DNA from: Pseudomonas viridiflava
GTDB lineage: Bacteria; Pseudomonadota; Gammaproteobacteria; Pseudomonadales; Pseudomonadaceae
Assembly (NCBI RefSeq): GCF_900573885.1
Contig: NZ_UPSE01000306.1
Location: 124,001 to 188,000, forward strand
Length of the DNA: 64,000 nt
Reading direction: 5' to 3'
A program made the translations under genes and the position numbers. The notes below the pieces were generated by a model. It saw only the letters and a list, made by a program, of their open reading frames with translations, searched no databases and was not told the DNA's origin. Shown here one piece after another: positions 1 to 9,486 of this stretch (position 1 is the stretch's first letter; the number at the start of each line of letters is the position of its first letter).

Positions 1-639
1 AATGGTTCCGGTATCAATTCGCCGCAGGACCTGGTTGGCAAGAAAGTCGCCGTGCCGTTCGTTTCCACTGGGCACTACAGCCTGTTGGCCGCGCTCAAGC
101 ACTGGAACATCGATCCCAAGCAGGTGGAAATCGTCAACCTGGCACCGCCGGCCATCATCGCCGCCTGGCAGCGTGGCGATATCGACGCCACTTACGTGTG
201 GGACCCGGCCCTGGGCAAGGCCAAGGAAAGCGGCAAGGTGCTGATTACCTCGGGCGAACTGAGCAAGCTCGGCGCGCCGACCTTTGATGCCTGGATCGTG
301 CGCAAGGACTTCGCCGCCAAGCACCCTGAAATTGTCCGTGCCTTTGCCAAGGTGACCCTCGATGCCTACGCCGACTACCGCAAAGATCCGAAAGCCTGGC
401 TCGCTGACCAGAACAACATCGCCAAGGTAGTGAAGCTTTCCGGCGCCAAGGCCGAGGACATTCCGCTGCTGCTGCAAGGCAACGTGTTTCCGCTGGCGGC
501 TGATCAGGTAACGGCTCTGGGCGCTCCGACCACTCAGGCGATTACCGACACCGCAGGCTTTCTCAAGGAACAGGGCAAGGTCGACGCCGTGCTGCCGGAC
601 TACGCGCCGTATGTGAACGCCACGTTTATTCAGAACTGA
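1..639 (+). CDS. tauA: Taurine ABC transporter substrate-binding protein TauA, 3' part
   Basis: The reading frame is open from base 1, so the start and signal peptide lie upstream; about 212 C-terminal residues are visible. The protein is the periplasmic taurine-binding subunit that delivers substrate to TauBC. The visible part holds the second half of the NMT1/SsuA-like fold, with PFVSTGHYSLL, GDIDATYVWDPALG and the C-terminal DYAPYV motif. It is followed 30 bp later by a second TauA-like gene and then tauB, tauC and tauD, which fixes the substrate class as taurine or a related sulfonate. The two TauA copies are clearly homologous (roughly half the positions identical by eye) but diverged, so this is an old duplication. 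Confidence 0.93.
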   Translation, partial: NGSGINSPQDLVGKKVAVPFVSTGHYSLLAALKHWNIDPKQVEIVNLAPPAIIAAWQRGDIDATYVWDPALGKAKESGKVLITSGELSKLGAPTFDAWIVRKDFAAKHPEIVRAFAKVTLDAYADYRKDPKAWLADQNNIAKVVKLSGAKAEDIPLLLQGNVFPLAADQVTALGAPTTQAITDTAGFLKEQGKVDAVLPDYAPYVNATFIQN

Positions 640-669
640 CCTTCATCTATTTATTGTCGGAGCATGACC

Positions 670-1644
670 ATGAGCCTGTCCTTTACCCGCCGCCTGCTGG
701 CTACCCTGGTGCTTGCCGGCCTGAGCGTTTCTGCTCAGGCGCAAGACATCATCATCGGCTATCAGACCGGCATCGACCCCAGCAAAGTGCCGCAAGCCAA
801 TGGTGGCTATGAAAAAGCCATCGGCGAAAAACTCGACTGGCGCCGTTTCAACAGCGGCGCCGAAGTGGTCACCGCCATTGCTTCGGGTGATGTGCAAATC
901 GGCAATCTCGGTTCCAGCCCGCTCGCTGCTGCAGCCACGCGTGGCCTGCCGATCGTGACCTTTGTAGTGGCCGCACAGATCAATTCGGCCGAAGCGCTGG
1001 TGGTGCGCAACGCCAGCAATATTCACAAGCCGGAAGATCTGGTGGGTAAAACCATCGCCACGCCGTTTGTTTCCACCTCGCATTACAGCCTGCTGGGCGC
1101 GCTGAAGCACTGGAACGTCGATGCCTCGACGGTAAAGGTGGTCAACCTCAACCCGGCGCAGATCACCGCGGCGTGGAAACGCGGCGACATTGACGGCGCC
1201 TTTGTCTGGTCGCCCGCGCTGGGTGAAATCAAGAAGGACGGCAAGGTGCTCACCGACGCCGCTGAAGTCGGCACCTGGGGCGCGCCGACCTTTGAGGTGT
1301 GGGTCGCGCGCAAAGACTTCGCCGAGAAACACCCGGAGGTGCTGGCCACGTTCGCCAAGGTCAGCATCGACGCCTACACCGCCTACAACGCCAACAAAGC
1401 GGCATGGACGGCCGATTCCGAACAGGTCAAAGCCATCGCCCGCCTGACCGGCGCCAACGCCGCCGACGTGCCTGAACTGCTGGCCGGTTCCACCTTCCCG
1501 GAGAGCGCCGAGCAGAAAACCCTGCTCAACGGCAAAACCGCGAAGGACATCGCCGCCACTGCCGTTTTCCTCAAGGAACAAGGCAAGGCCGACGGCGTGC
1601 TGGCCGATTACTCACCGTATGTGAGCAGTCAGTTCGTGCAGTGA
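670..1644 (+). CDS. tauA: Second taurine ABC transporter substrate-binding protein (TauA paralogue)
   Basis: A periplasmic binding protein of about 324 residues with a signal peptide (RRLLATLVLAGLSVSAQA, cut before QD). The motifs match the upstream copy: PFVSTSHYSLL, KRGDIDGAFVWSPALG and DYSPYV. I chose the ATG at 670 rather than 664 because the GGAG at 659-662 is only one base from 664 but seven from 670. It sits inside the tau operon between tauA and tauB. Family knowledge: TauA binds taurine with nanomolar-range specificity; whether this copy binds taurine or another sulfonate cannot be read from sequence. The full length is normal for the family. Confidence 0.92.
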   Translation: MSLSFTRRLLATLVLAGLSVSAQAQDIIIGYQTGIDPSKVPQANGGYEKAIGEKLDWRRFNSGAEVVTAIASGDVQIGNLGSSPLAAAATRGLPIVTFVVAAQINSAEALVVRNASNIHKPEDLVGKTIATPFVSTSHYSLLGALKHWNVDASTVKVVNLNPAQITAAWKRGDIDGAFVWSPALGEIKKDGKVLTDAAEVGTWGAPTFEVWVARKDFAEKHPEVLATFAKVSIDAYTAYNANKAAWTADSEQVKAIARLTGANAADVPELLAGSTFPESAEQKTLLNGKTAKDIAATAVFLKEQGKADGVLADYSPYVSSQFVQ

Positions 1645-1664
1645 GTTCAGCTATCAACCACGAA

Positions 1665-1689
1665 CCTGTGGGAGAGGCTTCAGCCTCGA
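1665..1689 (+). repeat. REP-like palindrome (CCTGTGGGAG class)
   Basis: An imperfect palindrome with the core GAGGCTTCAGCCTC follows CCTGTGGGA, in the tauA-tauB gap. It resembles the element at 7541-7567, which has the core GCGGCTTTAGCCGC. Such REP sequences are common between Pseudomonas genes. Here it could form a hairpin in the operon mRNA between the abundant binding protein and the ATPase. Confidence 0.6.
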
Positions 1690-1757
1690 TTTCTGCAAAC
1701 GACAATCCAGGCTAAGCCCTCCCGCAGTTGGCCCATCGACACAGAGAGACACCTCAC

Positions 1758-2552
1758 ATGGCCGTACTCCAACTGGAGCGCATCAGCGCACAGTACCCGG
1801 GCAGTTCTGCACCGGTGCTGGCCGATATTTCCCTGACCCTGGGGCCGCAGCAACTGCTGGTGGCGCTGGGGCCGTCTGGCAGCGGCAAAACCTCGCTGCT
1901 GAATTTGATCGCCGGCTTCGTTGCCCCCAGCGGCGGCCGCATCACCCTTGATGGCGTGCCGGTACAAGGCCCGAGCGCCGAGCGCGGTGTGGTGTTTCAG
2001 GACGACGCCCTGCTGCCCTGGCAAAACGTATTGGACAACGTTGCCTTCGGCCTGCAATTGGCTGGCGTGGCGCGGCCGGCGCGGGAAGCCAAAGCGCGCG
2101 AAATGCTCGCGTTGGTCGACCTTGCCGGTTTTGAACAGCGCCAGGTCTGGCAGTTGTCGGGTGGACAGAAGCAACGCGTTGGCCTGGCCCGTGCACTCGC
2201 GGCCGATCCACGGGTGCTGTTGATGGACGAACCCTTCGGCGCGCTGGACGCCTTTACCCGCGAGCAGATGCAGGAGCTGCTGCTTCAGGTGTGGCAACGC
2301 AGCGCCAAGCCGGTGTTCCTGATTACGCACGACATTGAAGAAGCCGTGTTTCTGGCCACCGATCTGGTGCTGCTGGCGCCCAACCCCGGGCAAATCGTTG
2401 AACGGCTGCAGCTGGATTTTGGCCAGCGCTATGCCGCGGGCGAACCGGCGCGGGCGATCAAGTCGGACCCGCGTTTTATCGAAACCCGCGAGCACGTGCT
2501 GGCGCAGGTGTTTTCTCAACGTTTGGCGATTCAAGCGCAGGCCCGCCCATGA
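1758..2552 (+). CDS. tauB: Taurine ABC transporter ATP-binding protein TauB
   Basis: A 264-residue ABC ATPase that powers taurine import through TauC. The Walker A (GPSGSGKTS), Q-loop (FQDDALLPW), signature (LSGGQKQR), Walker B (LLMDEP) and switch His (LITHDIEEA) are all present and intact. The DDALLPW segment after the Q-loop is typical of the TauB/SsuB family. The longer frame starting at 1728 was rejected: the ATG at 1758 begins the conserved MAVLQLERI region. It overlaps tauC by 4 bp (ATGA), which suggests translational coupling. Confidence 0.95.
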   Translation: MAVLQLERISAQYPGSSAPVLADISLTLGPQQLLVALGPSGSGKTSLLNLIAGFVAPSGGRITLDGVPVQGPSAERGVVFQDDALLPWQNVLDNVAFGLQLAGVARPAREAKAREMLALVDLAGFEQRQVWQLSGGQKQRVGLARALAADPRVLLMDEPFGALDAFTREQMQELLLQVWQRSAKPVFLITHDIEEAVFLATDLVLLAPNPGQIVERLQLDFGQRYAAGEPARAIKSDPRFIETREHVLAQVFSQRLAIQAQARP

Positions 2553-3400
2553 GCAGCTATGAAGCCAGTCTGAATACCGGCAAAGCCAGCGCCGAGCTGG
2601 ATGTGTTGCCCGTGTCGAAACCGCAGCGCGCTGCCCTAAGCACCCGCTTGATCAGCGTGCTGACCCTGGTCGCACTGCTCGCCCTCTGGTGGGCGGTCAC
2701 CGCCTTTGGTTTGATCGAACCGCTGTTCCTGCCGCCGCCTTCGGCAGTGCTGCAAAAAGGCTGGTTGCTGGCGACCACCGGCTATATGGAATCGACCCTG
2801 TGGCAGCACCTGGGTGCCAGCCTCGGGCGTATCGGTGGGGGTTTGCTGATTGCCGTGCTCACGGCCATTCCGGTCGGTATCGCTATTGGTCGTAACCGGG
2901 TGGCGCAGGGCATTCTCGATCCGCTGATCGAGTTCTACCGCCCTATTCCGCCGTTGGCGTATCTGCCCCTGATCGTGATCTGGTGCGGCATTGGCGAGCT
3001 GTCGAAGGTGCTGCTTATTTACCTGGCGATATTCGCCCCCATCGCCATTGCCACCGCCACCGGCGTGCGCACCGTGGACCCGGCCAAACTGCGCGCCGCG
3101 CAGTCGCTGGGCGCTACCCGCAGCCAACTGATACGCCATGTGATCTTGCCCAGCGCCCTGCCCGACATTCTGACCGGCGTGCGCATTGGCCTGGGCGTGG
3201 GCTGGTCGACGCTGGTGGCTGCCGAGCTGATCGCGGCCACCAGCGGCCTGGGTTTCATGGTGCAGTCGGCGGCGCAGTTTCTGGTCACCGATGTGGTGAT
3301 TCTCGGCATTCTGGTGATCGCCATCATCGCCTTCGCCCTGGAGATGAGCCTGCGCGCCCTGCAACGTCGCCTGGTGCCCTGGCACGGGCAAAGCCACTGA
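2549..3400 (+). CDS. tauC: Taurine ABC transporter permease TauC
   Basis: A 283-residue inner-membrane permease of the BPD_transp_1 family with about six hydrophobic segments, starting with one at about residues 33-52. The EAA loop that contacts TauB is visible as [27 protein letters not shown] (read in two parts: [15 protein letters not shown] and [12 protein letters not shown]). [17 protein letters not shown] and the C-terminal RLVPWHG are typical of TauC. Start overlaps the tauB stop by 4 bp. Confidence 0.95.
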   Translation: MSSYEASLNTGKASAELDVLPVSKPQRAALSTRLISVLTLVALLALWWAVTAFGLIEPLFLPPPSAVLQKGWLLATTGYMESTLWQHLGASLGRIGGGLLIAVLTAIPVGIAIGRNRVAQGILDPLIEFYRPIPPLAYLPLIVIWCGIGELSKVLLIYLAIFAPIAIATATGVRTVDPAKLRAAQSLGATRSQLIRHVILPSALPDILTGVRIGLGVGWSTLVAAELIAATSGLGFMVQSAAQFLVTDVVILGILVIAIIAFALEMSLRALQRRLVPWHGQSH

Positions 3401-3481
3401 CGCGTCGGCCATGGCCGACGCGCACAAAACCCTGTGTGCCCACCCTTTTTAGCCACACCACTGCCACATACGAGATTGACC

Positions 3482-4315
3482 ATGAGCCTGCACATCACTC
3501 CCTTGAGCTCCGCACTGGGCGCCCAGGTTGACGGCGTTACCCTCAGCGAACCGTTAAACGAGGCCAACCGCCACGCCATTGAACAGGCGCTGCTGGACCA
3601 TCAAGTGCTGTTCTTCCGCGACCAGCCCATTACGCCGCAACAGCAGGCGCGTTTTGCCTCGCACTTTGGCGACCTGCACATTCACCCCATTTACCCCAAC
3701 GTGCCGGAACAGCCAGAAGTGCTGATTCTCGACACCGCCGTGACCGACGTGCGCGACAACGCCATCTGGCACACCGACGTCACCTTTCTGCCCGAGCCGG
3801 CAATGGGCGCCGTACTGAGCGCCAAGCTGCTGCCGGCCCAGGGCGGCGACACCCTGTGGGCCAGCGGTATTGCCGCCTATGACGCCCTGTCGGCGCCGCT
3901 GAAAGCCCTGCTGGACGGCCTCACCGCCACCCACGACTTCACGCGCTCGTTCCCGCTGGAACGCTACGGCAGCACCCCGCAAGACTACACACGCTGGGAC
4001 GAAACCCGCCGCAAGCACCCACCGCAATCGCACCCGGTGGTGCGTACCCATCCGGTTAGCGGGCGCAAGTCGCTGTTTGTGAGTGAAGGCTTCACCAGCA
4101 AGATCAACGAGCTGGAACCGGCTGAGAGCCAGGCGTTGCTGACCTTTCTGTTTGCCCATGCGACCAGGCCGGAGTTTTTCGTGCGCTGGCGCTGGCAGGA
4201 AAACGACATTGCCTTCTGGGATAACCGCGTGACGCAGCATTACGCGGTGGATGACTACCGCCCGCAGCGGCGAGTGATGCAGCGCGCGACCATCTTGGGC
4301 GACCGGCCGTTTTAA
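3482..4315 (+). CDS. tauD: Taurine dioxygenase TauD
   Basis: A 277-residue Fe(II)/2-oxoglutarate-dependent dioxygenase that converts taurine to sulfite and aminoacetaldehyde in the cytoplasm, giving cells sulfur under sulfate limitation. The iron ligands are visible as H97 and D99 in IWHTDV and H253 in TQHYAV; R264 or R268 in the PQRRVMQRA segment would bind the 2-oxoglutarate carboxylate. I chose the ATG at 3482 ([13 protein letters not shown]) over an upstream ATG at 3434, because homologues begin at this point. It is the last gene of the tau operon. No tauR-type regulator is in view. Confidence 0.95.
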   Translation: MSLHITPLSSALGAQVDGVTLSEPLNEANRHAIEQALLDHQVLFFRDQPITPQQQARFASHFGDLHIHPIYPNVPEQPEVLILDTAVTDVRDNAIWHTDVTFLPEPAMGAVLSAKLLPAQGGDTLWASGIAAYDALSAPLKALLDGLTATHDFTRSFPLERYGSTPQDYTRWDETRRKHPPQSHPVVRTHPVSGRKSLFVSEGFTSKINELEPAESQALLTFLFAHATRPEFFVRWRWQENDIAFWDNRVTQHYAVDDYRPQRRVMQRATILGDRPF

Positions 4316-4410
4316 CGAGTGCCAGAAGCCGATTGAGTTGCTGCGCGTTCGGTGAGCTGAGGGCGAAGCTCAACAAGCTCGCTGAACCAACGAGCCAATA
4401 ACCGCGCGAA

Positions 4411-4440
4411 AAAAAGCCCGCACGATGGCGGGCTTCTCAT
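4411..4440 (-). terminator. Intrinsic terminator for the doxX gene
   Basis: Read on the minus strand, a GCCCGC/GCGGGC stem is followed by a run of seven T. It lies just downstream of the DoxX stop at 4453. The plus-strand tail is weaker, so it probably serves mainly the minus-strand gene, while also separating it from tauD. Confidence 0.75.
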
Positions 4441-4452
4441 TTCAGCGATGGA

Positions 4453-4887
4453 TCACCCGGCGATTTTGCGATCCAGCGAGAACTTGCCGGCGCCTTCCAC
4501 CAGCAGCGCCGCGCTGATGGCGCCCAGGATCAAGGCATATTCAAAACCGTTGGTGGCCATGAAGAAGCCATTGCCAATGTGCACCGCGAAAATCGCCACT
4601 AGCATTGCCACGATCAACGACAGCGCCGCAGGGCGTACCAGCAAGCCGATCACCAGCGCCAGACCACCGAAGAACTCGGCGCTACCGGCCAGCAATGCCA
4701 TCAGGTAGCCGGGGGTGATGCCGATGCTCGCCATCCACTGGCCGGTGCCTTCGAGGCCGTAGCCGCCGAACATGCCAAAGAGCTTTTGCGCGCCGTGGGA
4801 GGCGAAGGTCAGACCGGTAATGACGCGCAGGATGGTGATGCCCAAACCAGCACGGGTGGCGAGTACGGTGTTGATCAGCTTGTTCAT
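4453..4887 (-). CDS. DoxX family membrane protein
   Basis: A 144-residue inner-membrane protein with four hydrophobic helices. Family hallmarks are the N-terminal LGITILRVITGLTFASHGAQKLFG and the GYGLEG...GTGQWMASIG stretch typical of the DoxX/YphA group. DoxX proteins are linked in other bacteria to redox complexes and thiosulfate or superoxide stress, but the role of this subgroup in Pseudomonas is unproven. It is monocistronic, with its own terminator. Confidence 0.85.
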   Translation of the reverse strand: MNKLINTVLATRAGLGITILRVITGLTFASHGAQKLFGMFGGYGLEGTGQWMASIGITPGYLMALLAGSAEFFGGLALVIGLLVRPAALSLIVAMLVAIFAVHIGNGFFMATNGFEYALILGAISAALLVEGAGKFSLDRKIAG

Positions 4888-5023
4888 GGTGCATTCCTTG
4901 TTGAGGGCTAAGTAGGTGTTGATGGGCGTAGTCTAAATGATCAATTCGATGGGACAAGCGGCAATTTCGCGTTAAACCAATCCATAAATTCGATACATTC
5001 ATTCCCGGCCCGCACCGATTGTT

Positions 5024-5046
5024 GTAGGAGCCAGCTTGCTGGCGAA
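5024..5046 (+). repeat. Single REP element
   Basis: Palindromic core GCCAGCTTGCTGGC preceded by GTAGGA and followed by GAA. The same sequence occurs twice, in inverted orientation, at 60371-60450. This is the common Pseudomonas REP type, mobilised by RAYT transposases in related genomes. Here it lies just after the 3' end of the lytic transglycosylase gene. Confidence 0.8.
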
Positions 5047-5059
5047 CTTGCGACCGACG

Positions 5060-6478
5060 TCACTTCCCGGTCTTCGCCACCTTGGCCTTCGGCATCAGTT
5101 GTTCACGCTCGCGGTCGTAGGCCAGGTAGTACTTGTTCACCGCATTAACGTAGCTGACAACGCCCATACCCACCTGCTCCATGGCGATGCGCTCCACTTG
5201 AAAGAACCACTGGTTCGGATTCAAACCGCGCCGCCGTGCTTCGGCACGGAAGCCCTGCACCCGCTGAGGTCCGAGGTTGTACGCAGCCAGTACAAAGGCC
5301 ATGCGCTCGCGCTCGTTGATTTTCGGGCTGTTGAAGAAGTTGCGGCGAATACGGGCCAGGTACTTGGCGCTGGCCTGCACGTTGCCGTCTACGCCTTTTA
5401 CATCGCTGACGCCAACGCTACGCGCGGCGGCGGGCGTGATCTGCATCAAGCCCGTGGCGCCGCCGGCGCCCTTTGCCGACGGGTTCAGGGTCGACTCTTT
5501 GAACGCCAGCGCGGCAAGGGCCAGCCAGTCGAGGTCTTGTTGATCGGCGTAGCGTTGCAGCACCGGGCGCACCTTTTCCAGGCGCTGGCGGTCGGCACGG
5601 GCCAGCGGGTAATGCACCTTGTAGATACGGCGATAGATGCGCTGGAACGCCACGTCCTGATCGGTGGGGCTGTTGTAGCCGCCGAGGAAACGGTCGATGG
5701 CAGCGCGCAACATCGGCGCGTCGGGGCGTACAAACCAATTGATGTCGCCGCGCTCGCTGAGCACCAGCTGGCGCTCAATGCGCAACTTAGGCATTACCTT
5801 CAGCCAGCGCTCGGCAATCGGCAGCTCCACGGCGGTGTACGGGAAAATGCCGGCCTCGACCATTTCCAACACGTCTTCCACGGCGAGACTGGGGTCGACC
5901 CATTCAATGCTGATGGGCGCGAGCTTGCGCAGGGCCAACTGCGCATTGACCGTTTCCAGCGCCTCTGCCGCCGCGCTGCCGGCGGGCAACGCGAGGCTGC
6001 GGCCGGCCAACTGGTCGAGCCGCTGGTAGCGCTTGTTGCCCTGGCGGCCGACTATCACCAACGGCACTTGAGCGCGAATGGCCACACTGGGGCTGACGTC
6101 CTGCCCGCTGCGGGCATTGAGGAGTTCGCCAGGCACCACCAGATCGCCCTCGCCGCGCTGCAGGGCACCGAGTAACTGGTCTTTGGCTTTGGGGATGATT
6201 TTCAGGGTTAACGGGCGGCCGTCACGGGCGTTGCGGTTGAGGTATTGCTCGAAGGCTTTCAGGCGGTGGTATTCCAGGCCGATGGCCTGGCCTTTGACTT
6301 CGCCGGAGCTGTTGCGGCTTTGATTGACCAGCACCCGCAGTACGCCGCTGCTGCGAATTTTGCCCAGGTCGCGCACCTGGCTCGGGTGCTGCCAGCCTTC
6401 CTGCGGCCCGGCCAGACGCGCGGCCGCCGGCAACGGCAGCAACACCAGGCAGAGTAGAAGCAGCAACGCTCGGGTCAT
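5060..6478 (-). CDS. MltF-like membrane-bound lytic murein transglycosylase
   Basis: A 472-residue periplasmic protein with a signal peptide (residues 1-20, LLLLLCLVLLPLPAAA). Residues about 40-270 form a solute-binding (SBP_bac_3-like) domain and residues about 305-440 an SLT lytic transglycosylase domain. The catalytic Glu is E328 in AFKEST, followed by GATGLMQITPAAA; AAYNLGPQRV is the family's conserved AYN motif. This two-domain order is that of MltF, which cleaves the MurNAc-GlcNAc bond to form 1,6-anhydro-muropeptides. It has no lipobox, so it is probably soluble or membrane-associated. The genus usually has a canonical MltF elsewhere; this may be a paralogue. Confidence 0.88.
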   Translation of the reverse strand: MTRALLLLLCLVLLPLPAAARLAGPQEGWQHPSQVRDLGKIRSSGVLRVLVNQSRNSSGEVKGQAIGLEYHRLKAFEQYLNRNARDGRPLTLKIIPKAKDQLLGALQRGEGDLVVPGELLNARSGQDVSPSVAIRAQVPLVIVGRQGNKRYQRLDQLAGRSLALPAGSAAAEALETVNAQLALRKLAPISIEWVDPSLAVEDVLEMVEAGIFPYTAVELPIAERWLKVMPKLRIERQLVLSERGDINWFVRPDAPMLRAAIDRFLGGYNSPTDQDVAFQRIYRRIYKVHYPLARADRQRLEKVRPVLQRYADQQDLDWLALAALAFKESTLNPSAKGAGGATGLMQITPAAARSVGVSDVKGVDGNVQASAKYLARIRRNFFNSPKINERERMAFVLAAYNLGPQRVQGFRAEARRRGLNPNQWFFQVERIAMEQVGMGVVSYVNAVNKYYLAYDREREQLMPKAKVAKTGK

Positions 6479-6550
6479 TCAATCTCCAGATGCTTCGCCC
6501 GAAACCGGCGCGGTCACCGTAAAAACGTGATCGCCTCAGAGTGGCGGCTA

Positions 6551-6567
6551 CCGGGACCAGTTCCCGG
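6551..6567. repeat. Short inverted repeat between mltF-like gene and tatD
   Basis: CCGGGA-N5-TCCCGG in the 240-bp divergent intergenic region between the lytic transglycosylase and tatD. It has no T tract, so it is not a good terminator. It could be an operator or a 5' leader hairpin. I see nothing else definite in this region apart from AT-rich sequence near 6650-6680 that could hold the tatD promoter. Confidence 0.3.
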
Positions 6568-6719
6568 CAAGGGGCGCGGAGGTTCGCACAGCGCGGGAAC
6601 TGATGCCAGCCAAACCGTGTATCCGCTTTAACAAGTGCGCATAAACGGCTGTATTTTATGGCTTTATCGATATTGATGTGCAGGTGCTAAGCTGCACCGC
6701 TTCGCAGTGAGGTAGCACC

Positions 6720-7538
6720 ATGCAACTCATCGACATTGGCGTCAATCTGACCCACGACAGCTTTGCCCAGAACTATGAAGCAGTGCTCGCCCGTGCCTAT
6801 GAGGCTGGCGTGTGCCAACTGCTGCTCACCGGCACCAGCCTGGACGGCAGCGAAAAAGCACTGGAGCTGTGCCGCCGCGCCGACGAAAGCGGGCAGCGGC
6901 TGTTCAGCACGGCAGGCGTGCATCCCCATGACGCCAGCAGCTGGACAAACGCCAGTGCCGGGCAGCTTCGGGCGCTGTTGAGGGAGGACCGGGTGCGCGC
7001 CGTTGGCGAGTGCGGGCTGGATTTCAACCGCGACTTCTCCCCGCGCCCGTTGCAAGAGAAGGCGCTGGAGGAACAGCTGGCCCTGGCGGTGGAGCTGAAC
7101 CTGCCGGTGTTCCTGCACGAACGCGACGCCAATCAGCGGCTGCTGGAAATTCTGCGCGACTTCCGCGACCAGCTACCCGCCGCCGTGGTGCATTGCTTCA
7201 CGGGCGAGCAGCGGGCGCTGTTCAGTTATCTGGATCTGGATTTGCACATCGGCATCACCGGCTGGATCTGCGACGAGCGTCGCGGCACTCATCTGCACCC
7301 GCTGGTGAAGGACATTCCGGTGGGCCGTCTGATGCTGGAAAGCGACGCGCCCTATTTGCTGCCGCGCACGTTGCGGCCCAAACCGAAGAACGGGCGCAAC
7401 GAGCCGGCGTATCTGCCGGAGGTATTAAAGGAAGTGGCACTGCATCGGCAGGAAACGCCGGAGCATCTGGCGGCGCATACGACCGAATGCGCGCGGGTGT
7501 TTTTCGGGTTGCCGCGCGAAATAGTTGGCGGGAAATAA
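6720..7538 (+). CDS. tatD: TatD family metal-dependent DNase
   Basis: A 272-residue TIM-barrel metal-dependent hydrolase with 3'-5' exonuclease activity in characterised homologues. The metal ligands are visible in [34 protein letters not shown] and ESDAPYLLP. The N terminus reads DIGVNLT, which is how true TatD (rather than YcfH or YjjV) proteins start, without the usual Hx[13 protein letters not shown] and the C-terminal NEPAYLP also match TatD. It is not next to tatABC here. ATG at 6720 follows GTGAGGTA. Confidence 0.9.
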   Translation: MQLIDIGVNLTHDSFAQNYEAVLARAYEAGVCQLLLTGTSLDGSEKALELCRRADESGQRLFSTAGVHPHDASSWTNASAGQLRALLREDRVRAVGECGLDFNRDFSPRPLQEKALEEQLALAVELNLPVFLHERDANQRLLEILRDFRDQLPAAVVHCFTGEQRALFSYLDLDLHIGITGWICDERRGTHLHPLVKDIPVGRLMLESDAPYLLPRTLRPKPKNGRNEPAYLPEVLKEVALHRQETPEHLAAHTTECARVFFGLPREIVGGK

Positions 7539-7540
7539 AA

Positions 7541-7567
7541 GCTCGCGGCTAAAGCCGCTCCCACAGG
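7541..7567 (-). repeat. REP-like palindrome (CCTGTGGGAG class)
   Basis: Read on the minus strand this is CCTGTGGGA followed by the palindrome GCGGCTTTAGCCGC. It is the same class as the element at 1665-1689. It lies directly after the tatD stop, between converging genes. Confidence 0.65.
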
Positions 7568-7596
7568 TGGTGCGTTGTATGGGGGCGGCTCTGACG

Positions 7597-7842
7597 CTAC
7601 CGCTCGTTCATCCTTAATTCGCCACTACTGATCATCCAGTGGGTAAACGCCGCCAACGACACCTGGTAGCTGCACACCACTAACGCGCTCTCCCCCGGTC
7701 GGTAGTTTTCGAAGTAGCAGTTGAGCACCAGCGCCCGTCCATCTGCCGAGACGCTCAGCCCTTCCTCGCGGTAAAGCAGCTCGCCTTCGCGGCGTTCGAT
7801 GTCTTTGCGCACGACCAGCATGGGTTGCAGGGCACTGGCCAT
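7597..7842 (-). CDS. Small hypothetical protein in operon with mlaA
   Basis: An 81-residue soluble protein with no signal peptide or transmembrane helix. I do not recognise its family. The start ATG lies 3 bp after the mlaA stop, so the two genes are almost certainly cotranscribed. Its sequence (YREEGLSVSADGRALVLNCYFENYRPG) suggests a small beta-rich fold. Position suggests a link to MlaA or to envelope stress, but that is inference only. Confidence 0.7.
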   Translation of the reverse strand: MASALQPMLVVRKDIERREGELLYREEGLSVSADGRALVLNCYFENYRPGESALVVCSYQVSLAAFTHWMISSGELRMNER

Positions 7843-7845
7843 GGC

Positions 7846-8610
7846 TTACTCCGCCAGCTCGCAGCTGCGGTAGCGGTCGGCTGCGTTGACGTCACCCAGT
7901 TTGCCTTCGGCCACCAGCCGTGCGCGGGCGCCGGCGTTGTAGTCGCGCAAGGCGCTGTAGTAATCGGGCCTGGTTTCCAGCTTGTCGGTCAGCGGCAGCG
8001 CTTCGGCGCGGCCGTCAACGGTGGAGCCCACGGTGTTGACCGTGCCGATGGTGGCTACCGTGTCGCTGTTGTCGCCGAAAGGCGAGAACAGGAAATCGAC
8101 GACCCGGCCGGCGCTGTCGCGGCTGTTGGCCGAGCCCAGCAGCGGCCACTCCAGAACGGGGCCGTTGCCGATGCCCCAGACACCGAAGGTCTGGCCAAAG
8201 TCCGCTTCGTGGTGCGGCAAGCCCATGCGCCCGGCCGTGTCGAACAACCCGGCCACGCCAAGGAGGGTGTTCAGGGTGAAACGCCCGACCGTGTTCATCG
8301 CGCGCTCGCCGTTGCCTTGCAGCACGTCGTTTACAAAGACCTTGGGCTCGGCGAAGTTGGCAGCGAAGTTATGCACGCCGTCCTGCACGGGCTGCGGCAG
8401 CCTGGCGTAGCCCCGGGCCACCGGCTGCAGCACGTATTCGTCGGCAACCCGGTTGAACACGAACACCTTGCGGTTAACCGGCTCGAGCGGGTCGCGCAGT
8501 TCATAGCCAATCGCTGCACAATCCACTTTCCGCTCGGCCTGACTGCACCCCACCAGCGGCGCCAACACAGCGCAAATTCCCAGAAGCTGAACCGCTTTTA
8601 CTGCCGACAT
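7846..8610 (-). CDS. mlaA: Outer-membrane lipoprotein MlaA (VacJ)
   Basis: A 254-residue lipoprotein. It is the outer-membrane component that removes mislocalised phospholipid from the outer leaflet and passes it to MlaC. The lipobox is LVGC (Cys at about 22). Family motifs DPLEPVNRKVFVFN, FNTLLGVAGLFD, HEADFGQTFGVWG and DYYSALRDYN are present. I chose the start at 8610 because GGAGAG lies just upstream and the signal peptide begins there; the frame opens further upstream to 8730. The rest of the mla system is not in this window. Confidence 0.93.
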   Translation of the reverse strand: MSAVKAVQLLGICAVLAPLVGCSQAERKVDCAAIGYELRDPLEPVNRKVFVFNRVADEYVLQPVARGYARLPQPVQDGVHNFAANFAEPKVFVNDVLQGNGERAMNTVGRFTLNTLLGVAGLFDTAGRMGLPHHEADFGQTFGVWGIGNGPVLEWPLLGSANSRDSAGRVVDFLFSPFGDNSDTVATIGTVNTVGSTVDGRAEALPLTDKLETRPDYYSALRDYNAGARARLVAEGKLGDVNAADRYRSCELAE

Positions 8611-8775
8611 GACACTCTCCTTTGACTGAATGGCAGCGAGCTTGGCGGGTGCTTTTTGCTTGAAGATGTCTGCTTGATGGCGGCACGGCAGCATTGTTGC
8701 GCGATTGAAATATATGACCGGCCGCAGCAAATGGTTTTAGATAACTGCCTGCCCAACCACCGGAACCAAGCGACT

Positions 8776-9486
8776 GTGAACCGACTGCTGATCGTGGACG
8801 ACGACGTCGAAATACTTGCCTTGCTGAAGAAGTTCTTCCTTCAGCATTCCTACGACGTGGCCGTCGCCACCGATGGCGATGCGATGTGGGCCGCCATCGC
8901 CCAACAGCGCCCGGACGTAATCGTGCTCGACGTCATGTTGCCCGGCCAAAGCGGCCTGAGCCTTTGCCAGCGCTTGCACAGCGAGCTGCGCATTCCGGTG
9001 ATCATGCTCACGGCCATGGCCGAGCTCAGTGACCGCATCATCGGCCTGGAGCTGGGCGCCGACGATTACCTGAGCAAACCCTTCGATGCCCGCGAACTGT
9101 TGGCGCGCGTACGGGCGGTTCAGCGCCGTGCCGGGGATAGGGTCAAACCGCTGGGAGACAACGAGCGGCCCGTGGTGGTGTTTGCCGACTGGCAACTGGA
9201 CGTTACCCGCCGCGAACTGCGCTCGCCGGATGGCGTGATGATTCCGCTGTCGGCGGGCGAGTTTGAATTGCTGCTGGTGTTTGTCGAACACCCCGGGCGC
9301 ATTCTCAGCCGCGAACAACTGCTGGATCTTTGCCATGGCCACGCCCATGACGCCTTCGACCGCAGCATCGATGTGCAGGTGAGCCGCCTGCGCCGCAAGA
9401 TCGAACCCGACAGCAAGCGCCCCGACATCATCCGCACGGTGCGCAACGGTGGTTATCAATTCAGCCCGAACGTCAGCCGGCGATGA
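8776..9486 (+). CDS. OmpR-family response regulator
   Basis: A 236-residue DNA-binding response regulator. The receiver domain (about 1-115) has the acidic pair D8/D9, phospho-acceptor D52 in VLDVMLPG and K101 in YLSKPFD. The C-terminal winged helix ends with DVQVSRLRRKIE and RTVRNGGYQF, typical of OmpR. The GTG at 8776 puts the receiver at the very N terminus; an ATG at 8731 is possible. It overlaps the kinase gene by 4 bp, so they form one operon. The signal is unknown. Confidence 0.92.
   Translation: MNRLLIVDDDVEILALLKKFFLQHSYDVAVATDGDAMWAAIAQQRPDVIVLDVMLPGQSGLSLCQRLHSELRIPVIMLTAMAELSDRIIGLELGADDYLSKPFDARELLARVRAVQRRAGDRVKPLGDNERPVVVFADWQLDVTRRELRSPDGVMIPLSAGEFELLLVFVEHPGRILSREQLLDLCHGHAHDAFDRSIDVQVSRLRRKIEPDSKRPDIIRTVRNGGYQFSPNVSRR

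Noticed and set aside
5036..6175. A 379-codon plus-strand frame over the lytic transglycosylase
   Set aside because: It is antisense to a gene with an intact catalytic Glu and signal peptide and has no domain of its own.
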